64,000 nt of DNA from the NCBI GenBank assembly GCA_013397695.1, contig VYZI01000041.1:1379595-1443594 (forward strand). Direction: 5' to 3'. Under the pieces are notes generated by a model, which was not told the DNA's origin, made no database searches, and saw only the letters and a program-made list of their open reading frames with translations. Each line of letters begins with the position of its first letter. Within the stretch, counting starts at the first letter, position 1. This document shows, in pieces, positions 1 to 13,066 of the stretch. This stretch comes from Centropus unirufus. Taxonomy: Eukaryota; Chordata; Aves; Cuculiformes; Centropidae. The translations under genes and the position numbers were made by a program.

Positions 1-3000
1 TACGTGGATGAGTAATACAGATTGAACACAATGTGGGTTTGCATTTATCTGAGAACATTTAGAGCCATGATATATAGTCTATATGACAGACTTCCTCGAT
101 ACAGAGAGAAAATATAGCCAATTTCTTTATGTAGGCTAAATTATTTACCAGAGTGTTCCAAAGTGTATTGGCAATAAAACACTCTGAAGTATAAGTAACT
201 CCAGACAATCTTGGCTAACGTTAAGATCAAGTTTTTTTTTAGAATATTATTAAGAAAATAAATCCTGAGAATCAGGAAAGGCAGGAGTTTGTCAAAAGAA
301 CATAAACCCCTGAAGGACTGTGTTGACTCAGTGGATGGAAAGGTCAAAATCTCCAAAACACTACCCTAAGGGAGTTGGGAATCAGCCTCACTTCAAAATT
401 AAATAGGCTATTTTGGCACAGGATGAAGGATGCAAAGATGGTGAGGTGACTTTGTGGAACTTAGCTGACTGGGAAAAATGGCTGCTTTAAGTAAAACCAA
501 ATGTGGAGTAAAACAAATTCACTAGATGGCCAAACAAGCCATCCTTTTTTCCAAGCATTAACTTTCAGTCCAAGCACATTCAGTTAAGAAATACAATGAC
601 TCATTCCTGTCTCCTTCTCTTCAAAAAGATTAGACCATACGCTGTCCTTAGAGAAACATCCTCTGAAGATAAAGCTTCTTGTTCCCCTGTCTTCCCTTGG
701 TCCTTCTGCAGACTCATTGCTGAGCAAGAAGGAAGGCACTGCGCTTTTTTCACTTGATTTCAGGTCTTTTAGAAGTCAGTGGGGATCCTTCTCTGGCAAT
801 GGTTTGGCACAAAGTCGGTTTTTCACCTGGGTTAGTTTTAAGTTGAAACTGCCCACTGAAAGAGTCCTACAATATCTCAGCAACGTGTCAATGAGAAACC
901 TGATAATAACTGTAGTGTTTGTGCAATGCTTACTGGGAGACCTTGTTTTCTGACTCTTACAAGATGTCTGGACACTGGTTGCTAATAAGCCTGAAGCTTT
1001 CTCCTATACTGAAACTGCTTAACTTCCTTCTTGTTTCAGCTGTGGACAGCAATTCAAGCTACAATTTTGCATTTTGCTAGTTTTCCAATTTTTGTGCCAG
1101 TTCACAAGGCATTTCTTTCTGCAGCTCAAATAAAGGAATGTGGCCAGGTTCTCTATTCAGCTCCTTCCTATCAGGCAGCAGATCTGGCTGACCAGTCTTC
1201 TGTAAAGGTGACTGACCTGGCCCTTTCTTAGAGTGGGCTTAATGATTAAAATGTACATATAGATGTACAGGTAGGTGTCATCTTGATTTTTCTAATGTTC
1301 TTGATGTTCTGTCTTTCATTGAAAATCCTTCATTGACCATTTCCTTTTGCTTCGGCTATTTTTTTACAGTACTGCTGACAGCTCACTGCATGGCTATCTC
1401 TACAGTCATCTTAAGATAGTGTCTCAACAGTTACACTGGAAAGTTAGCTACTTTTTTTATTTCAAAACTTTTAATCATAGAACATGCATCAAATGAAACA
1501 TTAACAGTTAACCTGATCAGAATTGGGCTAACTTCTGAGCAGGCACTGGAGGTAGCTGGGGCTAAGCTAAGCGTCATGACTGTAAGAGGGTTCAAGCTGC
1601 TCGGTCATCTCCTGCTATGCAATGCAGAGATTCCGCACTGCAGTGCCTTTACTTTGCTCTATAAACCCCTGCCTGAACCGCTGTCAGACGGGACTACTGA
1701 TCTCCACGTGAAGATTTATGCACCAGGAGCTTCACTCCATGCCTTAGGTATGATCTCAAGTTAAGCAGAAGTTTAAGCAGCACAGTGGATTTTAAAATTC
1801 TTTGATTCCATTTCTGTGTTTATTTGAACTACAAGTCCAATAAGAAACTTTAAGTGTTATATGTAGCTTTGAATGAAGATCTACTTTTTCTGTAAAAGAG
1901 AAGGGAAAGCTGCAGAAAACAGCAATGTATCAACTGTATAATACACAGGACATAGCAGATGTTAAAGAAGCTCATTGTTTCTGCATCTGGAACAAGTAGG
2001 TCACACATAGTTATTATACACACTGCTAAACATGAAGCAGCCAATACCCATGTAATGTATGTGAGCTTTCAAACTACCTTTTAGTACTTTATAGTAGTAC
2101 AGCATCTTGTTTGCAAATGCTCTGGTTGAGAGCAACTTATTGAAGGGGGAAGGGACCCAAAGCTGACTGATCTAATTGCTGTGTGGATTGAGAAGCTGGC
2201 CAAATCATTAGTTTCTTTTATATGTTTTCTCACAATACTATAATAAAGATAAATATTGATTGCTAGAGCAATATTGATTGTAGGGGATGCTGCTGATGGC
2301 AGCTGCATGATTTGCACAAATATCTCCCATGTACAGAGCCACTTATTTGCATGAGAATGCAGTTTCACCATCCTCATGTGTTGCAAACTGTTCACTTGCC
2401 TTATAGGAGCTTTTACCCAAACTATATATATCAGTGATTAGCAGTAAAATATGAATCAAGGGACAGGAACAGTTCATCTTCTTAATATGTTTTGCACGTG
2501 TGGCTGTCTACCATTTGTAAGTGGAGTTTATTGTCCCAGCCATTTGGAAAGAAGTATAGGACACAAAGGATCTCCTACAATTATGCTGTAACATCACAGC
2601 CTCACCTGGGAGTGCCCCCCAGCTGCACAGCACACCTGAGAATGAGGCTCCTTCCTCCACCCACTGACCTAGACACTGAACATACCAACCCCCTTCAGTC
2701 AGACCTGAACACCTTTCTCTGAGCTCCTGGCTTTGGGTCATCAGTGAAACAGTTTACCCACAGGGTGGCTTCAGCATCTTCTCCTGAGCTGAAATGTCCA
2801 GTGGTATCCTTGTCTACTGGCAAGAAATGGAAAAGGCCCCTCCAGTGTGGGCCAGGCTCTTGAGGAGGGAGAAAAGTTGCCTACCACAAGCATGCTGCCT
2901 GTAGCAGAGCATAAAACCCAGCCAAGGAGGAGTCCTTGGGCTGTGTGGGACTAAACTGTGGGAAGCATCAGGGATATTGATGCCCCTTTTTATCACTGGT

Positions 3001-6000
3001 GCAAAGCCCTGAGAGACCTAGTCAAGGTCAGGCACCTCCTGCCAGGGATGCTGCTGCTTCTCTCTGCTATGTGCAACCTCCAGAAGGGAAGAAGAGGAAG
3101 GCAGAAGAGAAATATGTGGAGACAGCCTCTTTACCTCCTTAGACATGGCCAGGTTGCAGTGGAAGCACTCTCTCCCAAGCACGTTATACATCTCTGAATT
3201 TTTGTCTTATAGCTAGTAAACTACATCTTGCTCTGAGCAATCCTGCATTTTGAGACTGCTGCCGATGGACCTGCTGATATTGAAATTCAAAGGAAAAGCA
3301 TGCATATTTAACCCCAATTCATCATTTTGATTTTGATTAACTCTACATGTCAGAGATTTGCAGGCTTTAATCTTGTTTTAAGAAAATATTCCTGTCCTCT
3401 CTTCTCGGTATTTTCCAACAGGAAATTCAACAGTAGAGTTTTTCTTATTATTTATTTTCTTCCACTTACTTGGACACATTCTAGACCTCTGAAATAGCTG
3501 CCCAGTATCTACCCAAACCATGGCTTGACCAGTGTAGACAGTATTCTTATTTCCTTAGTGGCCCATAAGGAGGAGATTAATACTGGAATCCAGTTTTCTG
3601 ACGTGGTTATGCACTGACACTAAGCCACTTTAGCAGATGAGCAGGCACTCCATTTGGTGAGCACTATATTTATACATTAAGTGAGTATTTCATAGATGCT
3701 TTTTGGAAGATCTTAGAAATATACCACGGTTCACAATGTTACGCTTCATTCCTCATTTCCTTTTAAGTATATCTCTCGGGGTGTTATGTTGAGTAGCCCT
3801 GCCTTACAAAATCAATTATTCCTTAGCTAGCTCAGAAATAAAACCCAAAGTAAGCAACACCAAACGTCTGATTTACCAATAGATTGCAATCCAGTGCTAA
3901 AGAGCATAGCCACTGCCCTGCTTTAAATATTCATGAAGCCCCCTGGTGCAAAATGCATTAAAGGTGGGAATAATGCCAGTAATACATGATCCTCTTAGTG
4001 ACAAGAAGCTTTCACATATTAAAGTAGCAAGATGTTAAAGACTTTCAACTGAACAGTCTTTGTTTTTAACCTAGAGAAAGAGATTCGCTAATGGAATGCC
4101 AAATTGCATTCACTGTCATGATATTGGACTGCAGAATAGGATAATAATACATGTGTGCTTTACCATGCCATGGAAAACCTGTTATTAAAGTGGGTTCTTT
4201 TCTGTCTTTTCTTTGTAGTTTCCAGAAAACGTTCACACACATATCTTACCCCTTTGAGTAGTCTTCTATGTGCCAAATCCCCTATCAGAAACCAAGAAGT
4301 CTGGCCATTAACAGATTGGTTTTACACAAATCAAAAGATTTTAAAATAACAGTGACACAGTACAACAGCACAATTTAGCTAAGTGACAACTGGCTAAAAA
4401 AAGAAAGAGTTAAACCAGAGACACAGAACTGCAGAATAACAGACTGTAGCAATGCAGAATAATGTTAATTGTTGCTTTAAATCATCAGCAGCCCAACCAC
4501 ATCTGCTATCACACCTGTGCTCTCTTCTCTGATCTACTCTGGCACCCTAGAAATATTAGGCAAACAGCCAGCCCCGTATCTCCAGCTCTCTGTGGTCTGG
4601 CTCTGCTACCGGTTCACATCCCTCTTACCTGGAATGGATCAGGCACTGACCCTGGACCCTCAAACCATTTCTGATTGACAGGGGGCACTGTCGGTGCTGG
4701 GCTCATCACCAACAACAGGTCCTGGAGCCTCTGGGACTCACTGACCCCATTTGGATTTTACAAACCTCATCAGTCAGGTGAGCTAGCCAAAGGATCGCTG
4801 CTTACAGCTGAAATTTGATCTACATAAAATCAGTGATTAAATAATAAACTGAAATTTCTTCTCCCACTTTTTCTAAGGACATTTCCTGCGCAACAAATCT
4901 TGGCAGGGGAATGGGGAAATACATCTGGTGCCAAACACAGAAATTCAATTAACATACATTTGAAAGAGTGATCTTGGACCCCCATACATAGTCTGCTTTT
5001 ATTGTAGAAATAAGAATAACAAAGAGCTAACACCCAGAAGGCTCATTTTTTAGAAAGACATTTATCCAAGACTAATCAGGGGGGCAGGGACAGGAAAACA
5101 GGGCTCTGTTATGGTGTATGAAGTTGTTTACTTCAAAGCAGACCTTTAACAGGCTTTACATGGTCTTTCTACTTCTGGTTGAAAATCTGCTTTCCTGCCT
5201 TTTAACAGTTTGTCTGGCAGCATCTTCCCAGTAAATGCCCTTCCCTACTTCTTGCCCCTAGAAGCATCTTCCCTTGCAGAGGAAGACCATATGTCAATAA
5301 AGATTGAGAACTTCAGCTCCTGTAGTCATTACAGTGCTTCATATAAGCCAAGTTGTTTCGAAGGGGAGGAATTAGATAGTGCAAAAGCTGCAGCAGCGAC
5401 ATTATTGAAGAAAGTTGGATCAGGCTACTTTACCAAGCTATTTCTGGAAAAAAAATAAACACTGCTACTCAGTGCTTGTGATTAATAATGTTATCTTGTA
5501 GCTAATTTTATTCCTTGCCCCTCTCTTCCCCTGCCTTCCAATTTGTAAGTGCACTTAATTATGAAAACACGAGCACTAGACTGTGAATTTTGATGTATTA
5601 ATTTTACCATAGTTTTGTTTCAACAATGCACCACCAAAACTCTCAAGGACAACCAGTCAAGGATACAAAGAAAATAGTGACACCTTGTAGAATTTTATTA
5701 AGCAAAGTCAAAATTAAGCAGTGTCTTCAACACAAATCTCTTTACATTACTGCAAACTATAACCATAATGCATATTGCTCCTTTTTTTCAACACTACAGT
5801 TTCTTTTGATGACTGGAGCCACAGCAAGGCCTCTATAGTTTGTTTATTTGGTATTTTTTTAAAGATTAGGACTGGAAATTATTAAAAGCCTGCCAAGGCA
5901 AACCAAAATGAGCACACATGGATGTCCATGACCATATTCCTAAGCTTATTCATCAAAGAGCAGAAATGTTCATAGTTTCATGCCTGACCAGCAGTACATG

Positions 6001-6994
6001 GATGCCTTGCCTTGATGTGGTCATATCCCCAACACTGAGCCCAAATGTGTTCACCATTCATTCGCTCACTCTATTCCCACCATCCAAGCTGCAGTTCAGG
6101 TAATATTATTTTGTCAGCATCTCACTGCCCAGTCTGTGTCCATCCTTTAGCTACTACAGCTTCAGAATCATTGTTCGGACAACAGCTCTTGTATTTGCAT
6201 GATAAGTTTGTTGTCTGTCTGACTTTGTATCAATTACTTATATGGAAATAGGAGGTTTGGCATGAAGGCAGTGTGAGAAACATAGTGACCTTTTTAAACT
6301 ATTGGCTGTTCAAAAAGGACAATGAAATGATTACTTTAAAGTTGGCTTAATATATGTTTGCATAATTGCTACGTAAAAGGGAAAATGAAAAAAAAACAAC
6401 AACAACAACAAAACAAAGTAGATAGAATTAGCCCCCTTCAACTTATGTGGTTAAGGTTTAAATAAAAAAAAAAGAACCGAATGCTTTTGAAACATCTTTT
6501 TAAAATTAAAAAATGAAACAATTTTCTTTGAGAAAATGCCTAAACGTACACTCCAATTATTTCAAATATTTGAATGTTAGGTCTTCAGCAACGAGGAAAC
6601 CGCAAGACCGATTTCCCAGCATTTCTAATGCCACACATGAATTAACATGATGATAATACTAATGATACTTTTTAACCAGAAAAGCTTTAGGTCAATTATT
6701 TTTTCCAATTCTTTTTTACTGAAGTATAAAGCTGTAAACCCCCAGATGGAATAGCATAAGTTATAACAGCAATAAAATGGATAATCTGTTTCTAGACATT
6801 GTCTAAATTGTGCATGTTCCAAAATTATAAACCAGACTGTTTTATACATTTTTTCAAAGTAATAACTGCCTCAGTCACTGTGTGACGAATCTCTAGGTGC
6901 AGAAAATAAAATATCTAATATTTGTAATCCTTTCTAAACCACAGTACCTTTAAATAACACAATATTCATTAACATAAAAGAGTAGACCAAATTA
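1..6994 (-). other. TMEFF2: TMEFF2 intron sequence downstream of the exon (5' part of the intron)
   Basis: Non-coding, AT-rich DNA. I looked for the next TMEFF2 exon, which should carry the Kazal part of follistatin module 2, by searching for the complement of its CASDG and NIDC cores. None was found, so the intron extends beyond position 1. Short ORFs occur on both strands, but none is longer than about 104 codons and none resembles a known protein. The only structured element noticed is the A/CAA tract near 6388-6414. Confidence 0.7.
6388..6414. repeat. A-run followed by CAA microsatellite
   Basis: A run of nine A is followed by several CAA units. It is a simple repeat within the downstream intron, on the strand opposite the transcript, and no flanking transposon was recognised. 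Confidence 0.85.
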
Positions 6995-7000
6995 CTGTAC
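6995..7000 (-). promoter_or_regulatory. TMEFF2: 5' splice site (donor) after the TMEFF2 exon
   Basis: The transcript strand reads GTTTG followed by GTACAG. GT is at +1/+2 and the preceding base is G. The A at +3 is standard; the C at +4 and the A at +5 depart from the best consensus (GTRAGT), so the donor is real but moderately weak. If it were not used, the frame would stay open for 21 more codons before TAG at 6934-6936. Confidence 0.75.
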
Positions 7001-7097
7001 CAAACATCCTCTGCATCTTCGTCACACTCTGCCCCAAACTGGCAAATGTCACAGGTCGATGTCTCTTTTTGATTGGTTTCACCTGAGCCTTCATTGA
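7001..7097 (-). CDS. TMEFF2: TMEFF2 (tomoregulin-2) internal coding exon, partial gene
   Basis: Read on the minus strand, the exon enters with two bases of a split Val codon, runs through 31 full codons, and leaves with two bases (TG) of a split Trp codon. The peptide contains NEGSGETNQKETSTCDIC followed by QFGAECDEDAEDV. This matches, from memory, the region of vertebrate TMEFF2 between its two follistatin-like modules, with about two substitutions from human. The paralogue TMEFF1 has a different sequence here (it uses a CGPCKYKAEC-type motif), so TMEFF2 is preferred. TMEFF2 is a type I membrane protein of brain and prostate with two follistatin/Kazal modules, one EGF-like module and a short cytoplasmic tail; its ectodomain can be shed. 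This exon supplies the acidic and Gly/Ser linker and the first three cysteines of follistatin module 2. The rest of that module must lie in the next exon, left of this window. The acceptor (CAG before TCAATGAAGG) and donor (TTTG then GTACAG) both fit consensus. The entry and exit phases differ. No frameshift or stop is present. Confidence 0.92.
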
Positions 7098-7132
7098 CTG
7101 TTTGATAGAAAGCAGAAGAAGATATATTAGTA
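7098..7132 (-). promoter_or_regulatory. TMEFF2: 3' splice site of the intron preceding the TMEFF2 exon
   Basis: On the minus strand the intron ends CTTCTTCTGCTTTCTATCAA then ACAG, a pyrimidine-rich tract followed directly by the exon. Further upstream, TACTAAT (plus-strand complement ATTAGTA at 7126-7132) closely matches the UACUAAC branch-point optimum. Its branch adenosine pairs with position 7127, about 30 nt from the exon. No other AG lies between the pyrimidine tract and the acceptor. The assignment rests on the sequence and on known spacing rules; use of this adenosine has not been shown. Confidence 0.8.
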
Positions 7133-10100
7133 AAGACAGCATTGTAGCAAAGCACTTCTTTCTCTCTAGAAAAACCTATTCACTGCGTCAGCTTAATGTA
7201 TTGCTCACAAAGCTGATGGCTGGCCAGCACATGGTGTTCTGAATGGGGCCAGCACAGAGATTTCTGTGTTGGTCTGTGATAAATTCTCTGAATTGTAGAC
7301 TTAAAAGGAAAATTGGAGAAAGTCCCTTCCTCTTCCTTTTCCACTTAAACAATGACTGCTTCAAGCTGCAGCCTGGGAAGGCTGTCCCCACCAAGCCTCA
7401 CTGATTTGTTCCCTGGGAAAATAATGAAGGTGTATTGATAGCACCACATGCTGCCTTGTGTCCTTTACCGGTGAGGGCCTTGAGATGGACCCAAGGGGAA
7501 GCTTTCCTCGAAAATGTTTTGAAATTACCTGCCATGTGGAGCAATCTAGTCCATTCCAAAGGCAAAACGTTTTTCTCCTCAGAAATACAGCTATGAACCC
7601 CAAGGACTAGTTATCCCCAGCAGGAAAGATTTAGTGTTGTCCAGGGGAGGGGACAATCTCCAGCACAGGTTAAATTTGGAACGCAGGAAAGTCAACACCA
7701 ATGTCTGCAATTGTGTAAGGTTTCTACCTGGTCCTTGAGTCAAAAACGTGAAGAGAAAATAAAAATATGGGTGTAAGAGTACTGCAAAAATTATCGATGG
7801 CCGAGTACTAAAATAGGGAAAAAGATCACTAAGGTAGGCACCGAGAAGAGGGTTTGTTAATAATTCTGGAAGAAACATTATCTACATATGTATTACTGTA
7901 TATAAGCACCTCTAAATATCTTTTGAAAGATCTTGCCATAACTAGCGGAATCCTTCTGCCAGTTACAGAATAATTAAACCAACCCAGACTTTATCAGCTC
8001 TGACTGATGTTGCTATCTGCATAAGGAGCCTCTGCAGTGTCATCCTTTCATTTCTGTCTTTCATTTAGAATCAGCAATGTGGTGCAGGCTTACTGTGCAC
8101 TTGGACCCAACCTACAAACACTGTTGGACATGCCAAAGCATGTCAGGAGCCCCAGGGGCACTGATACTACACGTTCACTACATGAGATCACTGCATGAGA
8201 CCATTAGCCTGGGTGTTATCTGTTACCCAAGCTGTTACTGGAGCTTTCATGTTGGCCTGGTCTGACTTTGAATAGGTTGCTTTTGTTATTTGCTCAGGAA
8301 AGGACAACAGGACCAAGTTTTCACAAAGCTGATGAAGAAGAAAGGGCTTTTGGACCTAGAAGAACAAGTGTGACCCCAATGCTTGTTTTTCAACAAACTT
8401 GCTTTCTTACTCTGGACAAGTTATTTAACCTCTGTCCTGCTTCCCACAGTGTAAAATGGGAACAATAATGCTTTTTACCAACAGACAGTATGGAAACACA
8501 TATATTAAGAGATCACGATATGTTTAGATTCCACAGTGTTATAGACCACAGAAATACCTAAGGTAGATTGTTTGCCTTAGAAGTGTTTTCCAGAGGCTTA
8601 ATATAGTCAAAGGAAATGATGGCATATTTAGGCATCAGCTACACTGTAGCAATTTCTTATCAGTTGTGCTTGAATTTAGACTACATTAAATTGAAAATAT
8701 TCACCTATGGAGGAGCATTCTGATTATCCTAAGAGGAAAAAAGGAGCATTTTGCCCTATTCATAAAAGTTTCTTCACTTTTATATCCATAAAGTTGAGGT
8801 ACAGCAAAAAAAGGGGAAACTCAGAAAACATATACTGGATTTTTGCTCTGCTGCACTAGCAGGCTTTGTAGGGAGGGTCTGAGCTGTGTTTTCTCTTTCC
8901 ATAAATGCCTGGGGAACTCTTTAGGCTCATCTTTTATAAGAGCCAAGGAAGGAATGAGAACAAGGTGCCCAAGAGCCATGCTCTCACACCATTAGCATGT
9001 CCCTGTGCTGTATGCGTGATCCTGACCCAAAAGCACCAGGAGGCTAATGCTGCTGTACAGCTCCTCCCCACTTCCCTGCAGCTGCATCCAGGTCTGCAAT
9101 TTTTTACTAGGTTTCATTTACATTTTAAATATAGCAATTTCTTTTTACTAAGGAGATACCTTTGACAGCCACTCTTAGCAGGGGATTTCCAGTAGTTAAG
9201 ATATTAGAGCAAAGGACAATGGAACCTATGGGCAGGACACTTCTTATGACAGCTGAGCACTCCTCACCTACTAGGAATATGAGATTGCTCCAGTTCAAAA
9301 GGTGAAATTCTTTATGGAAAAGAGCTACAAGTTGTTTATTTTGTAATTCTGTAAATCATGTCACTGATATTCTCTTTTAATTAAAAACATATGTCCTATT
9401 TTTTTTCCTTCCTGTAACATTTCTATTTATAACTGTCCAGCAGGTATGCTTTGAGCAGGGGTCTCACACGGTTCCACATCACAAGCTGAGTGAAACTGGC
9501 ACTTAAGTAATTAAACGAAGGCTTTTGAAAGACTGAATATGTTGAAGAGAAGTAACTGATATAGAGAGGAGCGTCCACACTAAGGTACAATATGGTTCTT
9601 AATTTCTTGAAAATAATAGGTCACTCCTTCATATTTTTCTGAAGAAATCCTGCATTCAGCGTTCCATAGTCAATGTGCACATTGTCATTAAATATCGAAG
9701 CATGCAGCAATCTTGATTAAAAAACAGCTGTCTCTCTTTTCTCCTGCTGCCCCCATTTTCAGTAAGCACAGATATTATTCTTTATGTTTCCTTAAGGTGT
9801 GCTTTCTCTCCCTACATAAACATACACTCTGGCACATGCATCCATACCCAGAGCTGACACACAGAGGCGTTTGTTTTTTCCCATGCTCTGTCGATAAGTG
9901 CTTTCATAAAGCTGAGCATCTTAGAAAGAGTTATTTTCCCAATACTTCCTGTTGCTTTTTAGCTTAAGGACTAGTGAATACTCATTTTCTAAGATGACTC
10001 TTTTTTTTCTTTCTTTTCTTTCTTTTTTTTTTCCTTACTGCAAGCACTGATTTGCACTTGCTTTCATATCCCAGTTGAAAAAAATATGGCTAGCAAAAAT

Positions 10101-13066
10101 AATCCAGCTTCTGGATTTCTCTTCTAAAAACAAAAGGAGTATGATTCTCTCTTTTTCATGCACATTACTTAGTTCTCATATCAGCAGTGCTTGAAGTTTA
10201 ACACTAAGCCCCTGTAGGAAAGCAGCAGTCTCCAGGGAGGCTAAATGCTGGAGTCCACTGCTTATTACTCATACAACTGAGAAATGTTAAGCTGCAAGTT
10301 CCTATTTGTATTAGTTAGATTAGCAACTTCCAGAGTTCAAGGAAATGTGCTAACACGGGTTAGAAGGTCAGTAACATTATCTGAAAGTCACTTTAGAGAC
10401 TATCTCAATCTCCTAAGCAATATAAATTCTTTAGCTGGGAAGGCACTACACACAATTTACAGAGTCAATGGACTGTGCTAACCACAACAGTTCCTGTTTT
10501 AATCATTTGGTCCTTTTCTGGCATTCTCACTGCACTCAGATCAGAGAGTTCCGATTTCAAGAATATCTGTATTGCTTGCAAGTTCTACAAGAGAGAAAAA
10601 CTGATTTCGAGACATTTTACTTTGTTTCCACAGCTGAAAAATTAGAATGTGTCATCACTACATTACTGTGACTCTGTGCTCATCCCCTGTAATACCAGAA
10701 GAAAACTAAGTGTCTCAAACTGTCTCCCTGCTGTAGACACCTCTACTTTCCCTTCACACTTCAATTTCTTTCACTCAGAAGTCTTCTGTAGGTGCAACAA
10801 TCCCAATGAATCATGCTATGACTTTATAGGCACAGTGTCCCAGACTCACACTAACTGGGGACAAGTGGTTTAGCTATTTTAGCAAATGGAGGCCAAGATC
10901 ACTGTGCTTGAGCTTCTGGTTAATGCTTTCTGAGTCTTCCCAAGATGTTCTACAAGCGCCAAAGTCAGGATGGAAATAAACTCCATAGCTATTTCCAGAA
11001 AAGTAGCTCCAATGAGGTGGTTAGGAATATGCACAGCAGTTCACACTCGATCTGGGATACAAAGTGTCATCTATTTCTTAAGTGACCCAAGGGACATACA
11101 CATAACTTGCCCGATAGATCATGCTGTGACGAGTAAATGGAAGTGGAAAGAGTAGCTGGTGAACCCTGGGAATGAGAGACAATTACGTAGCAACACCAGC
11201 TAAACACAAATCTCTCAATCTCTCTTTGCTAACACGCCTCTGAAGGCAGCAGGGCAAACTCAGGAGAGTCTCAGTTCAGTTTTCATGCGGCTTTGTATGG
11301 CTGCTGACACTAATAACAATCCTTTTTCAATATATTTTAACTGTAATGGAGAGCACAACAAAGAACCAGTGAAGAGGATACTCATCATACACTCAAATGT
11401 ACCGAAATATTACTATTGCTATAGAACTGTTATAATTGTTTTTGTATGGTGCAGTTTTCCTTTGATTTGTGTGATCCGACTCCTCCTTCTGACTTGAGTC
11501 ATGATGGTAGGACATCTTTGCTATTGTTGAAAGAAGAACTTAAAAAAAACCTTCTCTAGCTTATCCTAAAAGGAAATTCATCTTTAGCTACAAAATCTAA
11601 GTAGTAGCCAAAACCAAGTGGAGAAAAGGGCTGACAGACATTTTTTTAAATTTTGGAATGAAAGACGATGTGTAAATTAAAATGTGGAGGAGAAGTACAG
11701 TATGCTCTTCAGAGCAGCTGAGGTTATCTCTCCACATGCTTCCGTCCTAACAGTACTTCTCTGGGCAGGTGACAAGGTGAGTGGACGAAGTGAGAAAGCT
11801 CTGAGAAATCAGGGCAGAAAAGCCAGCAGAATTTACTAAATGTGTTAGAACAAACAACGCTACCTCCACCTCCACCAAATAGCTAAAAACAACTCATGAA
11901 CTTGACCAGTAAAAGCCCAGATGCTGCAAGCAACTCTACTCTAATCAATAAGTCTTTTTTCCTGAAAGCATTAGCTCAGTCAAAACCTGCAAAGTGAGAA
12001 AAATGAAGGGTGTGAAGAAGGGGGTCAACTCATGAATGACTCTGCTTTCGAAGTCTGGCAAAGGTTCAGAACAGCATTATGGTCAAAATGAAAAGAAAAT
12101 GGCCTGACACATCAGTAATAAATTCAAACTGTGACATGCCTTGTTCTGCCTTTCTCCTGATGACTGGCTCCATCTCAATAAATACAAATTTGTGCTCCCT
12201 CTCACACACAAACACACTGAGGACATTATTTATCACATGAGAAAAAAAGTGTCTCCACCCAGCTTAGGACATCTTAAGGAGACCTGAAATTGTCTTGTTT
12301 ATGCCAATGGGTCTTTGATTGGTTTCTCCAGGATCAGCCCTTGAAACCACCTCTCTCCTATTAGTAGGCTATTTAAAGAGCACCAGGGTTGTGCCATACC
12401 TGATCTGGCTGCCCAGGAAATCAGACTAACTTCCCCAGGTTTATGTTGCTTCAGGTCCCATCTTGGGTACCTCCACGCTGACATTTTCAGCCAAGTGCTG
12501 AAAAATGTTAATGGGACAACTTCAGCATTATGCAAATAACTAACAGGGTTTTTGGGGGTGGAACTAGATGCATTCAGCCAGCTCAGACTGCTGATAAACC
12601 ATCCTCTTATCTTCTCACTAAAGACCATGTAGATACAGTCTGGCACTGCTTTCATGCCAGTCAGACTCAATTTGCAGTATTTTCTAGGTCTTATATTTCT
12701 ATTGTGACTTCCAGGTTATATTTTTTCTTAAAATAACAGCTGGTGAATTATCTCAATGTTAAGGATCTCAGTTTCTATGTATATTTGGGTTGAAAGGTAC
12801 ATCTAAGCTTTAGAGCTGTGGAAAAAAAGCTTGTGAGTATAATAAATACCAGAAACTAACAAGTTTATAATTTTTAAAAACTAATTATTTTTGTGGGGCT
12901 GATTCATGGGTTTTCAGCCCTGTGAAATGCTGAGTTTATGCTGGACAAAAAAGGAAAGAAGTGCTTCTGAAACAGCTCTTCTGCAAATCCCTGCATTGAG
13001 CTTACCTGTACTTTGTGCTGAAGGTTCCAATTCTGCCCTGGGGAGTCTAATTAGTGCAAGAAAGAA
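7133..13066 (-). other. TMEFF2: TMEFF2 upstream intron, segment next to the exon
   Basis: AT-rich non-coding DNA with no recognised exon, RNA gene or transposon. The one clear structure is a T/C-rich tract at about 10000-10034. A 123-codon minus-strand ORF at 12299-12670 lacks any recognisable domain and is treated as chance. Assignment to the intron follows from the gene's orientation and from the lack of another exon. Confidence 0.65.
10000..10034. repeat. Polypyrimidine (T/C) tract
   Basis: About 35 bases of T and C only, mostly T runs broken by single C residues. In the TMEFF2 transcript this would read as a purine tract of A with scattered G. It looks like a degenerate (TTTC)n repeat. 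No element edge or duplication flanks it. Confidence 0.8.

Noticed and set aside
5210..5458. 82-codon plus-strand ORF rich in Ser and Ala
   Set aside because: No splice sites fit and no homologous family was recognised. It lies antisense within the downstream intron.
12299..12670. 123-codon minus-strand ORF
   Set aside because: It has the same strand as TMEFF2 and above-average length, but no recognisable domain, no splice-site context and no similarity to TMEFF2. ORFs of this size are expected by chance in 64 kb.
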